A stretch of DNA of 64,000 nucleotides from assembly GCA_965656535.1 (NCBI GenBank), contig CBFHKX010000006.1, forward strand, positions 1 through 64,000, given 5' to 3'. Below are positions 1 through 7,738 of the stretch, piece by piece (positions within the stretch are counted from its first letter, which is position 1; every line of letters begins with the position of its first letter). A program made the translations under genes and the position numbers. This DNA comes from Lishizhenia sp965656535 (lineage in GTDB: Bacteria > Bacteroidota > Bacteroidia > Flavobacteriales_D > Crocinitomicaceae). The notes beneath the pieces are model-generated. The model was given only the letters and a program-made list of their open reading frames with translations, did not search any database and was not told the origin of the DNA.

Positions 1-1
1 T

Positions 2-74
2 GCGGGAGTAGCTCAGTTGGTAGAGCGTCAGCCTTCCAAGCTGAGGGTCGCGAGTTCGAGTCTCGTCTCCCGCT
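2..74 (+). tRNA. tRNA-Gly (anticodon TCC)
   Basis: A full cloverleaf can be folded. The acceptor arm pairs gcgggag (2-8) with ctcccgc (67-73). The anticodon stem pairs tcagc (28-32) with gctga (40-44) and encloses a seven-base loop with TCC at 35-37, which reads GGA and other glycine codons. The T arm carries the usual TTCGAGT loop. The CCA end is not encoded. A terminator hairpin follows directly. Confidence 0.96.
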
Positions 75-78
75 CTAA

Positions 79-107
79 AAGGTCTTAATTTATTAAGGCC
101 TTTTTTT
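79..107 (+). terminator. Rho-independent terminator after tRNA-Gly
   Basis: A 10-bp stem pairs 79-88 with 93-102 around a short AT-rich loop and is followed by a run of T (101-107). It ends the tRNA transcript. The left side is A-rich, so it may also end aroQ transcription arriving from the other strand. Confidence 0.8.
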
Positions 108-519
108 ATGCTCCATACTTTTTAAAATAATCAATTGCCATTTCATAGCTGCGCAGGCCAAAACCAAAAATAGATCCAATACACACAGGAGCAATCAGAC
201 TATTGTGCCTAAAAGATTCTCTTCCTACAATATTTGAAATATGTACTTCTATAACAGGTATAGAAATAGCTTCTATACAATCTCGAATAGCAACCGAGGT
301 ATGGGTATAGCCACCTGCATTTATAATAATACCATCTACAGACGCGTTTTGCATTTCTGTAATTAATTCTCCCTCAATATTGCTCTGCTGGTATAAAATT
401 TCCAAGTCTTCAAACTTGAGTTCATCCAAAAAATCTTCAAAAGAGATAGAACCATAAATTTCTTTATTTCTTTTTCCTAAAAGATTTAAATTAGGACCAT
501 TGATTATTAGTATTTTCAT
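106..519 (-). CDS. aroQ: 3-dehydroquinate dehydratase, type II
   Basis: Type II dehydroquinase catalyses the third step of the shikimate pathway, dehydration of 3-dehydroquinate, in the cytoplasm. At 137 aa it is slightly shorter than most type II enzymes (about 145-150). The N-terminal GPNLNLLG motif, the lid residues Arg17 and Tyr22 (catalytic base), the NAGGYTHTS substrate loop (67-75), His93 in EVHISN and Arg100/Arg104 are all in family positions. Its start codon lies only five bases from the divergent xerD start, so its promoter must sit inside xerD. Confidence 0.95.
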   Translation of the reverse strand: MKILIINGPNLNLLGKRNKEIYGSISFEDFLDELKFEDLEILYQQSNIEGELITEMQNASVDGIIINAGGYTHTSVAIRDCIEAISIPVIEVHISNIVGRESFRHNSLIAPVCIGSIFGFGLRSYEMAIDYFKKYGA

Positions 520-524
520 TGCCT

Positions 525-1424
525 ATGAATTGGGAGCACTATATTAAGAATTTTGTTTCGTACTTGAAAATTGAAAAGGGTCTTGCAGACAATTCTATTT
601 TCGCATATCAACGCGATGTTCTAAAGTTAAAAACATATTGTGAAAATAAACACAGTTCTCCGTTAACCTTGAAATATGAAGATTTAAAATACTTTATTTC
701 AGATTTATATGATTTAGGACTATCTGCACGCTCACAAGCTAGAGTTATTTCAGGCGTAAAGCAATTCTTCTCTTTCCTAATTCTCGAGGATGAGCTAGAT
801 ACAGATCCCTCAGAACTACTAGAAATGCCAAAAATAGGTGAAAAACTACCGGTTTATCTTACGCTAGAAGAAATAGATGCTCTCCAAAATGCAATTGACC
901 TCAGTAAACCAGAAGGTCATAGAAACAAGGCTATTCTAGAAACGCTATACAGTTGTGGTTTACGTGTAAGCGAACTTATTCAACTCAAATTTTCTCAAAT
1001 CTATTTCAAAGAAGGATTTATTCGAGTTATTGGAAAAGGAAACAAAGAAAGACTGGTTCCCATTTCACCCACTGTTGAGAAAGAAATCTTATTATATACA
1101 GAAGGAAACAGACAACATATGAAAATTGAAAAGGGACACGAAGACTTTGTATTTTTAAACAGACGCGGTAAAAAACTAACTCGGGTAATGATTTTTACCA
1201 TTGTGAAACAATTATCTGAAAAAATTGGATTACAAAAAGTGATTAGTCCACATACATTTAGACACAGTTTTGCAACTCACTTGATTGAAGGCGGAGCAAA
1301 CTTAAGAGCAATTCAAGAAATGTTAGGTCACGAATCAATTACCACTACCGAAATCTACACCCATTTAGACAGAAGTTTTCTGCGTGAAGCAATTATTAGT
1401 TTTCATCCTAGAAACAGAGCCTAG
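525..1424 (+). CDS. xerD: Tyrosine recombinase XerD/XerC-like
   Basis: A 299-aa chromosome-dimer resolution recombinase that would act at dif during division. The N-terminal SAM-like core-binding domain spans about residues 1-90 and the catalytic domain about 105-295. All catalytic residues are visible: Arg147, Lys171, His243, Arg246, His269 and the nucleophile Tyr278. The length and the continuous C-terminal block match housekeeping Xer proteins rather than phage integrases. I chose ATG at 525; a TTG at 519 is in frame but would overlap the aroQ start codon. XerC and XerD cannot be told apart from this sequence alone. No partner recombinase lies in the window. Confidence 0.93.
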   Translation: MNWEHYIKNFVSYLKIEKGLADNSIFAYQRDVLKLKTYCENKHSSPLTLKYEDLKYFISDLYDLGLSARSQARVISGVKQFFSFLILEDELDTDPSELLEMPKIGEKLPVYLTLEEIDALQNAIDLSKPEGHRNKAILETLYSCGLRVSELIQLKFSQIYFKEGFIRVIGKGNKERLVPISPTVEKEILLYTEGNRQHMKIEKGHEDFVFLNRRGKKLTRVMIFTIVKQLSEKIGLQKVISPHTFRHSFATHLIEGGANLRAIQEMLGHESITTTEIYTHLDRSFLREAIISFHPRNRA

Positions 1425-1520
1425 CAAACTTAATTGTTTCTTTTTTATAAAGAAAACCATTCACAATTAAACCTTTTGAATTGTACTTAGTCTAATAAGC
1501 GAACATTAAAAAAAGAAAAT

Positions 1521-1898
1521 ATGAAAAGTTTAATTTTAGGAGTAACATTAATTATTGGTGTTTTTGCCTTTGGACAAGAAGCTAGAGAAAAATTAACCCC
1601 AACAGAAAAAGCACAAAAGAAAACCGAAAAACTAGCCAAAACGCTTGACTTAAACGAAACTCAAAAAGAAAAGATACTAGCTATTAATCTGGAAGGAGCA
1701 AAAGAGCAAGAAAAACTTAAATCGGAAATGCGTCAAGTAAAGCAAAAAATGAAAGCTGCACGAGATAAAAATCAAAAAGAAGTGGAAGCTATCTTAACGC
1801 AAGAACAACTAGAAAAACTCAATGTCTTAAAAGCAGAAAGAAAAGAAAAAAGCGACGATAAAAGAACGAAGGGCAAGAACCTAAGGATGCAGAAGTAG
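1521..1898 (+). CDS. Small secreted helical protein, Spy/CpxP-like
   Basis: A 125-aa protein with a clear signal peptide (hydrophobic core at residues 3-17, likely cleavage after FAFG or nearby). The mature part is almost entirely charged alpha-helix rich in Lys and Glu, with LTPTEKAQKKTEKLAKTLDL and a later ILTQEQLEKL segment. That LTxxQ-type pattern recalls periplasmic Spy/CpxP chaperone-like proteins, which are often stress-induced. The assignment rests on composition and two short motifs, so the function is tentative. It is a single-gene unit with a strong terminator behind it. Confidence 0.7.
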   Translation: MKSLILGVTLIIGVFAFGQEAREKLTPTEKAQKKTEKLAKTLDLNETQKEKILAINLEGAKEQEKLKSEMRQVKQKMKAARDKNQKEVEAILTQEQLEKLNVLKAERKEKSDDKRTKGKNLRMQK

Positions 1899-1924
1899 AG
1901 ATTACTCAATTTCGCGATCAAAAA

Positions 1925-1950
1925 AAGGCTCAACATTTGTTGAGCCTTTT
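1925..1950 (+). terminator. Bidirectional terminator between the Spy-like gene and fabG
   Basis: A 10-bp perfect stem (1925-1934 with 1939-1948) with a four-base loop, an A-run on the left and a T-run on the right. It can end the plus-strand gene at 1898 and the minus-strand fabG at 1973. Confidence 0.85.
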
Positions 1951-1972
1951 ATATATAGTTAATTCTTATTTA

Positions 1973-2716
1973 CTACATTAACATTCCTCCGCACACATGC
2001 AAAGTCTGACCTGTTACGTAGGCTGACATATCTGAAGCTAAGAAAACAGTTGCATTTGCAACATCTTCTGGACTTCCCCCTCTTTTTAAAGGAATACTGT
2101 TTCTCCAGTCCTGTACAACTTTTTCATCTAATGCTGCGGTCATCTCAGTTTCAATAAAACCAGGTGCAATTGCATTGCAACGAATGTTTCTAGAACCCAA
2201 CTCCTGTGCAACAGACTTTGTAAAACCTATCATACCCGCTTTTGAAGCAGCATAGTTAGCTTGACCTGCATTACCTGATACACCAACAACTGAAGACATA
2301 TTTATGATTGATCCTTTCCTAGCTTTTAACATTGGTCGTTGAACTGCTTTAGTTAAGTTAAAGGCAGACTTTAAATTGGTGTTAATTACCTCATCCCACT
2401 GTTCTTCAGTCATTCTCATAAGTAACGTATCTCTAGTAATTCCGGCATTATTAATTAAGACATCAACCGTACCAAAAACTTCCATTACCTCATCTACTAA
2501 TTTTTGAGCAGCATCAAAATCGCTCGCATTTGATTTAAAACCTTTGGCTTCTCCTCCATTACCAGACAATTCAGTTTCTAGTGCTTTCGCTTTTTCCTCA
2601 GAAGAAAGGTAGGTAAATGCAACCTTAGCTCCTTCGCTCACACATTTTTGGGCGATTGCTTTTCCAATTCCTCTAGAAGCTCCTGTGATAATAACAACTT
2701 TATCTTTTAATAACAT
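1973..2716 (-). CDS. fabG: 3-oxoacyl-[acyl-carrier-protein] reductase
   Basis: NADPH-dependent reduction of 3-oxoacyl-ACP in fatty acid elongation, cytoplasmic. At 247 aa it is a classical short-chain dehydrogenase: cofactor motif TGASRGIG (11-18), NNAG (89-92), Asn114, Ser near 141-142, Tyr155 and Lys159 in YAASK, and the APGFIETEM segment typical of FabG. It is a single gene with a TAnnTTTG promoter element upstream. Many SDR enzymes look alike, but the full set of FabG-specific motifs makes this call good. Confidence 0.93.
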   Translation of the reverse strand: MLLKDKVVIITGASRGIGKAIAQKCVSEGAKVAFTYLSSEEKAKALETELSGNGGEAKGFKSNASDFDAAQKLVDEVMEVFGTVDVLINNAGITRDTLLMRMTEEQWDEVINTNLKSAFNLTKAVQRPMLKARKGSIINMSSVVGVSGNAGQANYAASKAGMIGFTKSVAQELGSRNIRCNAIAPGFIETEMTAALDEKVVQDWRNSIPLKRGGSPEDVANATVFLASDMSAYVTGQTLHVCGGMLM

Positions 2717-2736
2717 ACTATTCTATTTTTCGATTA

Positions 2737-2744
2737 CAAATATA
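2737..2744 (-). promoter_or_regulatory. TAnnTTTG (-7) element for fabG
   Basis: On the minus strand this reads TATATTTG, the Bacteroidota -7 consensus, 20 bases before the fabG start codon. The predicted start of transcription lies about 7 bases downstream, giving a short leader. Confidence 0.6.
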
Positions 2745-2836
2745 AACAATAGCACGTAACCACAAGTTTAGAAAACCACCTAATAAAACGAGCAGAATAG
2801 AGGCAGTTTGCACGTAATCATTTTTCTTTTTATCGC

Positions 2837-2866
2837 TTGTAAAAAGAAAAATATTCTTTATATTTG
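2837..2866 (+). promoter_or_regulatory. Bacteroidota promoter driving the miaA-proximal RNA element
   Basis: A TTG at 2837-2839 lies exactly 19 bases before TATATTTG at 2859-2866, matching the -33/-7 consensus of the primary sigma factor in Bacteroidota. Transcription should begin near 2872-2874, giving a leader of about 80 bases before miaA that contains the hairpin at 2903-2938. Confidence 0.65.
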
Positions 2867-2885
2867 TTATAGGTTTAGTTGTAAA

Positions 2886-2938
2886 AGGTAGGTTAGGTTA
2901 GATTGAAAGGAATAGGACGCCCGTCTTATTCCTTTCAA
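2886..2938 (+). ncRNA. Putative RNA element, copy 1 (GTAGGTTAGGTT + 16-bp hairpin)
   Basis: The sequence contains GTAGGTTAGGTT followed by a 16-bp hairpin (2903-2918 with 2923-2938) closed by a GCCC loop, with one G-T wobble at 2915/2926. A second copy lies on the minus strand near 52782-52841 with the same 5' stretch, the same GGAC-GCCC-GTCT apex and the same wobble, but a different lower stem that also pairs fully. It sits between a good promoter and the miaA start codon 13 bases downstream. It may be a leader structure or a small RNA. I do not recognise a named family. Confidence 0.5.
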
Positions 2939-2951
2939 CATTTTATAGCGT

Positions 2952-3860
2952 ATGGTTAATAAAAAAGAACTTATTGTAATTGGCGGGCCAACCGCTAGCG
3001 GAAAAACTGGATTATCTATATCCATAGCAAAATCACTTAACGCTCCTATTTTATCTGCTGACAGTAGACAGTTTTATAAAGAAATTAAAATAGGAACTGC
3101 CAAGCCTAGCCTAGAAGAGCAAGACGGTGTTCCACACTACTTTATTGATTCTCATCATTTAGAAGATAGCGTTTCAAGTGTTCGTTTTGAAAAAGAAGCG
3201 CTACAACTTTTAGATAAGCTATTTGAAAAGCACAACTATGTTATTCTTGTTGGAGGATCTGGAATGTTTATAGACGCATTGCTCTTTGGCACAGATAATT
3301 TACCTAAAGATGAAGCAATACGCGCCAAATTAAACGAGCATTATAAAAACGAAGGAATTTGTTTCTTACTAAATCAACTCAAAAGAAAAGATCCGATTTA
3401 CTTTGATCAAGTAGACAAGAGCAATGTTCCCAGAATAATTCGTGCATTAGAAGTTATTGCCATCACGAAAAAAACTTTTTCTGAGCAAAGAACAGGCAAG
3501 AAAAAAATACGAAATTTTAATCATAACATATTTGTAATCGATCATCCGAGAGAAATTTTATACAACAGAATTAATTCAAGAGTTGATCAGATGATGGCAG
3601 ACGGACTCGTTAAAGAAGTTGAATCTGTAAAGCACCTTTCTCATCTTCAAAGTCTAAATACAGTTGGTTACAAAGAAATATTCTCGTTTTTAAAGAATGA
3701 AATTGACAAAGAAGAAGCTGTAGCACTTATAAAACGAAATTCTAGGCGTTACGCTAAAAGACAAATTACTTGGTTTAAACGCTATGAAAACGCACATTGG
3801 TTGGCATATTCAAATGTTAAAGAAATGTCTGCACAAATATTGGAAAAATACAACGCTTAA
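2952..3860 (+). CDS. miaA: tRNA dimethylallyltransferase
   Basis: MiaA transfers a dimethylallyl group from DMAPP to A37 of tRNAs that read codons starting with U. The 302-aa protein has the P-loop GGPTASGKT (11-19), the DSRQFY segment (37-42) that contacts the prenyl donor and A37, GGSGMFIDAL (101-110), and the late NTVGYKEI motif near residue 236, all diagnostic of MiaA. It is preceded by a structured leader element described separately. The length is normal. Confidence 0.96.
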   Translation: MVNKKELIVIGGPTASGKTGLSISIAKSLNAPILSADSRQFYKEIKIGTAKPSLEEQDGVPHYFIDSHHLEDSVSSVRFEKEALQLLDKLFEKHNYVILVGGSGMFIDALLFGTDNLPKDEAIRAKLNEHYKNEGICFLLNQLKRKDPIYFDQVDKSNVPRIIRALEVIAITKKTFSEQRTGKKKIRNFNHNIFVIDHPREILYNRINSRVDQMMADGLVKEVESVKHLSHLQSLNTVGYKEIFSFLKNEIDKEEAVALIKRNSRRYAKRQITWFKRYENAHWLAYSNVKEMSAQILEKYNA

Positions 3861-3887
3861 AACTATTCACTCTTTTGGTTTTTCAAG

Positions 3888-3895
3888 TATATTTG
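3888..3895 (+). promoter_or_regulatory. TAnnTTTG element immediately before asnB
   Basis: TATATTTG ends four bases before the asnB ATG at 3900. With the usual spacing the transcript would begin at or next to the start codon, suggesting a leaderless mRNA. No good -33 TTG is seen at the expected distance. Confidence 0.45.
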
Positions 3896-3899
3896 AAAC

Positions 3900-5807
3900 A
3901 TGTGTGGAATAGTTGGTTTTATTGATTTTTCCTCTCAAAGTTCAGAGAGTCTACTACTTGAAGTTACGAATACACTTTCGCACAGAGGTCCGGATGGAGT
4001 TGGCACCCATTTTTTTAAAAATAATACTACTCAAATTGGTTTGGGTCATAGACGACTAGCCATTCTAGAATTATCTGAAAAAGGCAAACAACCTATGCAG
4101 TTCGGCTCATATTGGATAACGTTCAACGGAGAAATTTATAACTTTAAGTCCATAAAATTAGAACTCGAAACCCTTGGACATACTTTCTTATCTGATTCTG
4201 ACACCGAGGTTATACTCCATGCTTACCAAGAATGGGATGAAAAAGCGCTATCGAAATTCATTGGAATGTTTGCTTTTTGTATTTTTAATCAAGATAATGA
4301 TACATTTTTTATTGCCCGAGACAGAACCGGAATAAAACCCTTATTCTATTCTTTTCAAAATAATGTGTTCTTCTTTGGTTCTGAACTGAAAGCCTTAACA
4401 AAGCACCCTAAATTTGATAAAGCGATAAACAAAGATGCAGTTGCTGCATTTATGCAGTTCGGACATATACCACAACCGCATTGCATTTTCCAAAACACAT
4501 TTAAGCTAAAAGCCGGACACTTTTTAAAGTTTTCTTTAGCAGACAAACTACAAGAACTGCAACAAACATGTTACTGGAACGTTTATGACTATTACAACAA
4601 ACCCAAGTTAAGCATAAGCTATGAAGATGCAAAAGAACAAACACATGCACTCTTAAAAAATGCATTTGAACTAAGAATGGTTGCAGATGTTCCTGTTGGC
4701 ATATTTTTAAGCGGAGGCTATGATAGTGCTTGCGTTGCTGCAATTTTACAAAAAGATAAAAAGGAAAAGCTCAAAACATTTACCATAGGCGTTCCTGATA
4801 TAGGACTAAATGAAGCTCCTTATGCCAAAGAAATTGCAAAACACTTAAACACCGAGCACTCTGAATATACCTGCACAGAAAAAGAAGCAACTCAGTTAAT
4901 AGCCCAACTACCCCATTACTTTGACGAGCCCTTTGCAGACAGTAGTGCATTACCTACAATGCTCGTTAGTTTAATGGCTAAAAAAGAAGTTACAGTAGCA
5001 CTTAGTGCAGACGGCGGAGATGAAATTTTTGCTGGATACAACCGATACGACTTTATTTCCAAATACCAACCAAAGCTGCAAGCTGTACCGAGTGTTATTC
5101 GTAAAACAGTAGCAAAACTAATGGATTTTGTACCCTCTAATTCCATACCTATTGCCAAAAACAAATATAATTTCCATAATCGATACGAGAAGTTAAAAGG
5201 ACTGTTAAGAAATCCTTCAAATGAAAATATAATGCTCAGCGTTAGTGAACAATTCACCAAAAAACAGCTACAACAACTTTTTGCGCACTCAATTGTTCCA
5301 CTACAAACAGCGTACGCTTCAAAACAATTAAAAACAGGTGCCAGTGCATTGAGTTATATGATGGCTATCGACTATGAAACATATTTACCTGACGATATTT
5401 TACAGAAAGTAGATAGGTCAACTATGTTTGCAAGTTTAGAAGGCAGAGAGCCTTTTCTAGACCATAGAATTTTAGAGTTTGCTGCTCAGCTTCCAGATAA
5501 TTACAAATACCATAAAGGAGAAAAAAAACGGATAATTAAAGATATTGTTCACTCTTACATCCCGCAAGAATTAATGGATAGACCAAAAATGGGCTTTGCT
5601 ATTCCTATAGGGAATTGGATGCTTACAAGTTTAAAAGGTCTGGTTGACACTTATATAAGTAAAGAAAAAATAGAGCAACAAGGCATTTTTAACTGGAACT
5701 TTGTAGAACAATTAAAAACAAACTTTTACTCGGGTAAAAAAGAGCTAGATACTAAAATTTGGTACCTGCTAATGTTCCAAATGTGGTATGAAAAGCACAT
5801 GCTATAA
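3900..5807 (+). CDS. asnB: Asparagine synthase (glutamine-hydrolysing)
   Basis: Class II amidotransferase that makes asparagine, or an asparagine-like amide on a pathway product, from aspartate, ATP and glutamine. Residues 1-210 form the glutaminase domain with nucleophile Cys2, Arg51 and the NGE triad (76-78). Residues 240-620 form the synthetase domain with the PP-loop SGGYDS (271-276). At 635 aa it is close to the long AsnB form common in Bacteria, which can also act in polysaccharide clusters. A glycosyltransferase lies two genes downstream, but no full polysaccharide cluster is present, so a housekeeping role is favoured. Confidence 0.92.
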   Translation: MCGIVGFIDFSSQSSESLLLEVTNTLSHRGPDGVGTHFFKNNTTQIGLGHRRLAILELSEKGKQPMQFGSYWITFNGEIYNFKSIKLELETLGHTFLSDSDTEVILHAYQEWDEKALSKFIGMFAFCIFNQDNDTFFIARDRTGIKPLFYSFQNNVFFFGSELKALTKHPKFDKAINKDAVAAFMQFGHIPQPHCIFQNTFKLKAGHFLKFSLADKLQELQQTCYWNVYDYYNKPKLSISYEDAKEQTHALLKNAFELRMVADVPVGIFLSGGYDSACVAAILQKDKKEKLKTFTIGVPDIGLNEAPYAKEIAKHLNTEHSEYTCTEKEATQLIAQLPHYFDEPFADSSALPTMLVSLMAKKEVTVALSADGGDEIFAGYNRYDFISKYQPKLQAVPSVIRKTVAKLMDFVPSNSIPIAKNKYNFHNRYEKLKGLLRNPSNENIMLSVSEQFTKKQLQQLFAHSIVPLQTAYASKQLKTGASALSYMMAIDYETYLPDDILQKVDRSTMFASLEGREPFLDHRILEFAAQLPDNYKYHKGEKKRIIKDIVHSYIPQELMDRPKMGFAIPIGNWMLTSLKGLVDTYISKEKIEQQGIFNWNFVEQLKTNFYSGKKELDTKIWYLLMFQMWYEKHML

Positions 5808-5842
5808 CCTTGGTTTAATTATTGTTATTGAGAAATAAAACT

Positions 5843-6430
5843 ATGAATATGAAAAAGGTGCTTGTACTACTATTTATCGTTATTTGTAACTTAACCTCTG
5901 CTCAGAATCCCTTTGGAGGAGATGGTCCTTTAATTAAAAACAGGGTATATACTGAAGTAGGTCTAGAAACCTATAGCACTCAAATCGGATTTAGTGTTGG
6001 CCCAAGATGGAAACTTGGTGGAAACGTCTACTTTTTAGATCGATATGTTTATGCTTTAGGTATTAATTTTAACGTTGCAGCGCTGTCCATAGGATTTGGT
6101 CCAAACGCAACTTTTCAGTTAGCACTGCCTGGAGTTGGTCCGAGTTTTATTCTAAGAACAGGCGAAGAGCACGGTTTAGAGTTCAACCTTCCTTTTGGGT
6201 ATGGAATTTACAGTACAGAATTTATTGATGGTGGAGGTTTGTATTTTACAAAAGAAATTAAATGGAGAAATAAAGACTGGGCATTTGGTATAGCCTACAA
6301 TGGTTTTTTTAACGCAGATAAAAACAATAGAGATTACTTTGACTCTTTTGCGCTTACAGCCTGTTGGCAGTTTAGTTTAGAACGCTTTGCAAATGTTACG
6401 CGCAATTTCACCGGCATGATGGTTCTTTAA
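5843..6430 (+). CDS. Exported protein of unknown function
   Basis: About 195 aa starting with MNMKK and a hydrophobic signal segment ending in TSAQ, which suggests signal peptidase I cleavage. The mature part is rich in Gly, Phe and Tyr with alternating polar and apolar residues, as in small outer-membrane barrels. A TTG at 5822 is in frame, but ATG 5843 or 5849 gives a better signal peptide. It follows asnB by about 35 bases and may share its transcript. I do not recognise the family. Confidence 0.7.
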   Translation: MNMKKVLVLLFIVICNLTSAQNPFGGDGPLIKNRVYTEVGLETYSTQIGFSVGPRWKLGGNVYFLDRYVYALGINFNVAALSIGFGPNATFQLALPGVGPSFILRTGEEHGLEFNLPFGYGIYSTEFIDGGGLYFTKEIKWRNKDWAFGIAYNGFFNADKNNRDYFDSFALTACWQFSLERFANVTRNFTGMMVL

Positions 6431-6483
6431 GACTTATAAGTTTAACTCTTGACCACCAACATACCCGAATAAACTTATTTCAT

Positions 6484-6491
6484 TACTTTTG
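6484..6491 (+). promoter_or_regulatory. TAnnTTTG element immediately before the glycosyltransferase
   Basis: TACTTTTG ends five bases before ATG 6497, so the predicted transcript start coincides with the start codon (possible leaderless mRNA). No clear -33 element. Confidence 0.4.
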
Positions 6492-6496
6492 AAACA

Positions 6497-7738
6497 ATGA
6501 ATATTCGACCTGTACTCTACTTGTCTTATGATGGAATGACCGATCCTTTAGGCCAGTCTCAAGTTCTGTCTTATTTGGTAGAATTAAGTAAAGTAGGCTT
6601 TCAATTTCACTTAATAAGCTTTGAAAAAAGTAAACTATTCGAAAAACACGGCGGCTATATCCAAACCATATGCGATGAGTACAATATTGACTGGACTCCT
6701 CTGACCTACACAAAAAAACCACCGGTTATTGCTACGTTAAGAGATATAAGAAAAATGCAACAAAGCGCCTTCTTATTGCAACAGAAACACAACATTAAGT
6801 TGGTGCATTGCAGAAGTTACATCGCTGCGCTTGTTGGTTTAAAATTAAAAAATAAAAGAAAAACAAAACTATTATTCGATATGCGCGGTTTTTGGGCAGA
6901 TGAGCGCATTGAAGGCAAAATATGGAATAAAAAAAATCCACTTTTCAAACTAATTTATACGTACTTCAAAAAAAAAGAACGTGCTTTTCTTAGCCAATCC
7001 GACACGACCATTTCATTAACACACAATGGAAAAAAAGAAATTTTGAGTTGGAAAACGAAAGATTTCAATCCGGCCCCAATAGAGGTAATCCCCTGCTGCG
7101 CCAATTTAGAACTTTTCAATCCTAAGACTATCTCGGCTGAGCAGAAGAAAAATAATAGAAGTGCATTAGAGATAAATACACAAACAAAGGTTTTAGGGTA
7201 TGTAGGATCTATTGGAACTTGGTATATGCTCGAAGAAATGATGACATTTTACACCCATTTTAGAGCACAATTCCATGAAACACGTTTTCTTTTTATTTCT
7301 GGAGAAGATCCTAGAACGATAATAAAAGAAGCCAAAAAACAAGCTGTCCCGCTAGAAGAAATAAGTGTGATTACAGCAATACATAAAGATGTACCTACTT
7401 ATATATCTCTGTTTGACTTTTCGGTTTTCTTTATTCGTCCAACCTATTCAAAAAAAGCTTCTTCTCCAGTTAAGCAAGGAGAATTAATGGCTATGGGAAT
7501 ACCCATAATTTGTAATGAAGGTGTAGGAGATACAGATTTAATAGTACAAGAAAGTAAATCAGGAATCACAATAAACAAGCTTACAGAAACATCATTTTCT
7601 CAACTCGATTTTAAACATAAAAACTTTGACGCTGAACATATACGCGAGCAAGCAAAACACTATTTCTCCCTTGAAGAAGGCGTAAAAAAGTATGCACGTA
7701 TATATTCTAAGCTGCTCTTAAAACCATCTGAATCTTAA
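6497..7738 (+). CDS. Glycosyltransferase, GT4-like
   Basis: A 413-aa GT-B fold glycosyltransferase. The N-terminal half starts with YLSYDGMTDPLGQSQVLSYL, a form seen in GT4-type transferases acting on surface polysaccharides. The second half carries a Rossmann-like domain with LGYVGSIGTWYMLEEM (about 233-248) and the donor-site segment KQGELMAMGIPIICNEGVGD (about 329-348). Acceptor and donor sugars cannot be read from sequence. It stands alone, so its pathway is unknown. Its stop codon overlaps the lnt stop from the other strand by four bases. Confidence 0.85.
   Translation: MNIRPVLYLSYDGMTDPLGQSQVLSYLVELSKVGFQFHLISFEKSKLFEKHGGYIQTICDEYNIDWTPLTYTKKPPVIATLRDIRKMQQSAFLLQQKHNIKLVHCRSYIAALVGLKLKNKRKTKLLFDMRGFWADERIEGKIWNKKNPLFKLIYTYFKKKERAFLSQSDTTISLTHNGKKEILSWKTKDFNPAPIEVIPCCANLELFNPKTISAEQKKNNRSALEINTQTKVLGYVGSIGTWYMLEEMMTFYTHFRAQFHETRFLFISGEDPRTIIKEAKKQAVPLEEISVITAIHKDVPTYISLFDFSVFFIRPTYSKKASSPVKQGELMAMGIPIICNEGVGDTDLIVQESKSGITINKLTETSFSQLDFKHKNFDAEHIREQAKHYFSLEEGVKKYARIYSKLLLKPSES

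Noticed and set aside
2903..2938. The hairpin near miaA as a plain terminator of fabG or an upstream gene
   Set aside because: It lies downstream of a promoter and upstream of miaA, while fabG runs away from it. It has no proper T-run in this copy, and the shared 5' stretch in the second copy would not be needed for a terminator.
4501..4743. Minus-strand open frame inside asnB
   Set aside because: It is a shadow of a strong coding frame on the plus strand; the product is low in normal protein features.
3900..7738. asnB plus glycosyltransferase as a surface polysaccharide cluster
   Set aside because: Only one glycosyltransferase and no flippase, polymerase or nucleotide-sugar genes are nearby.
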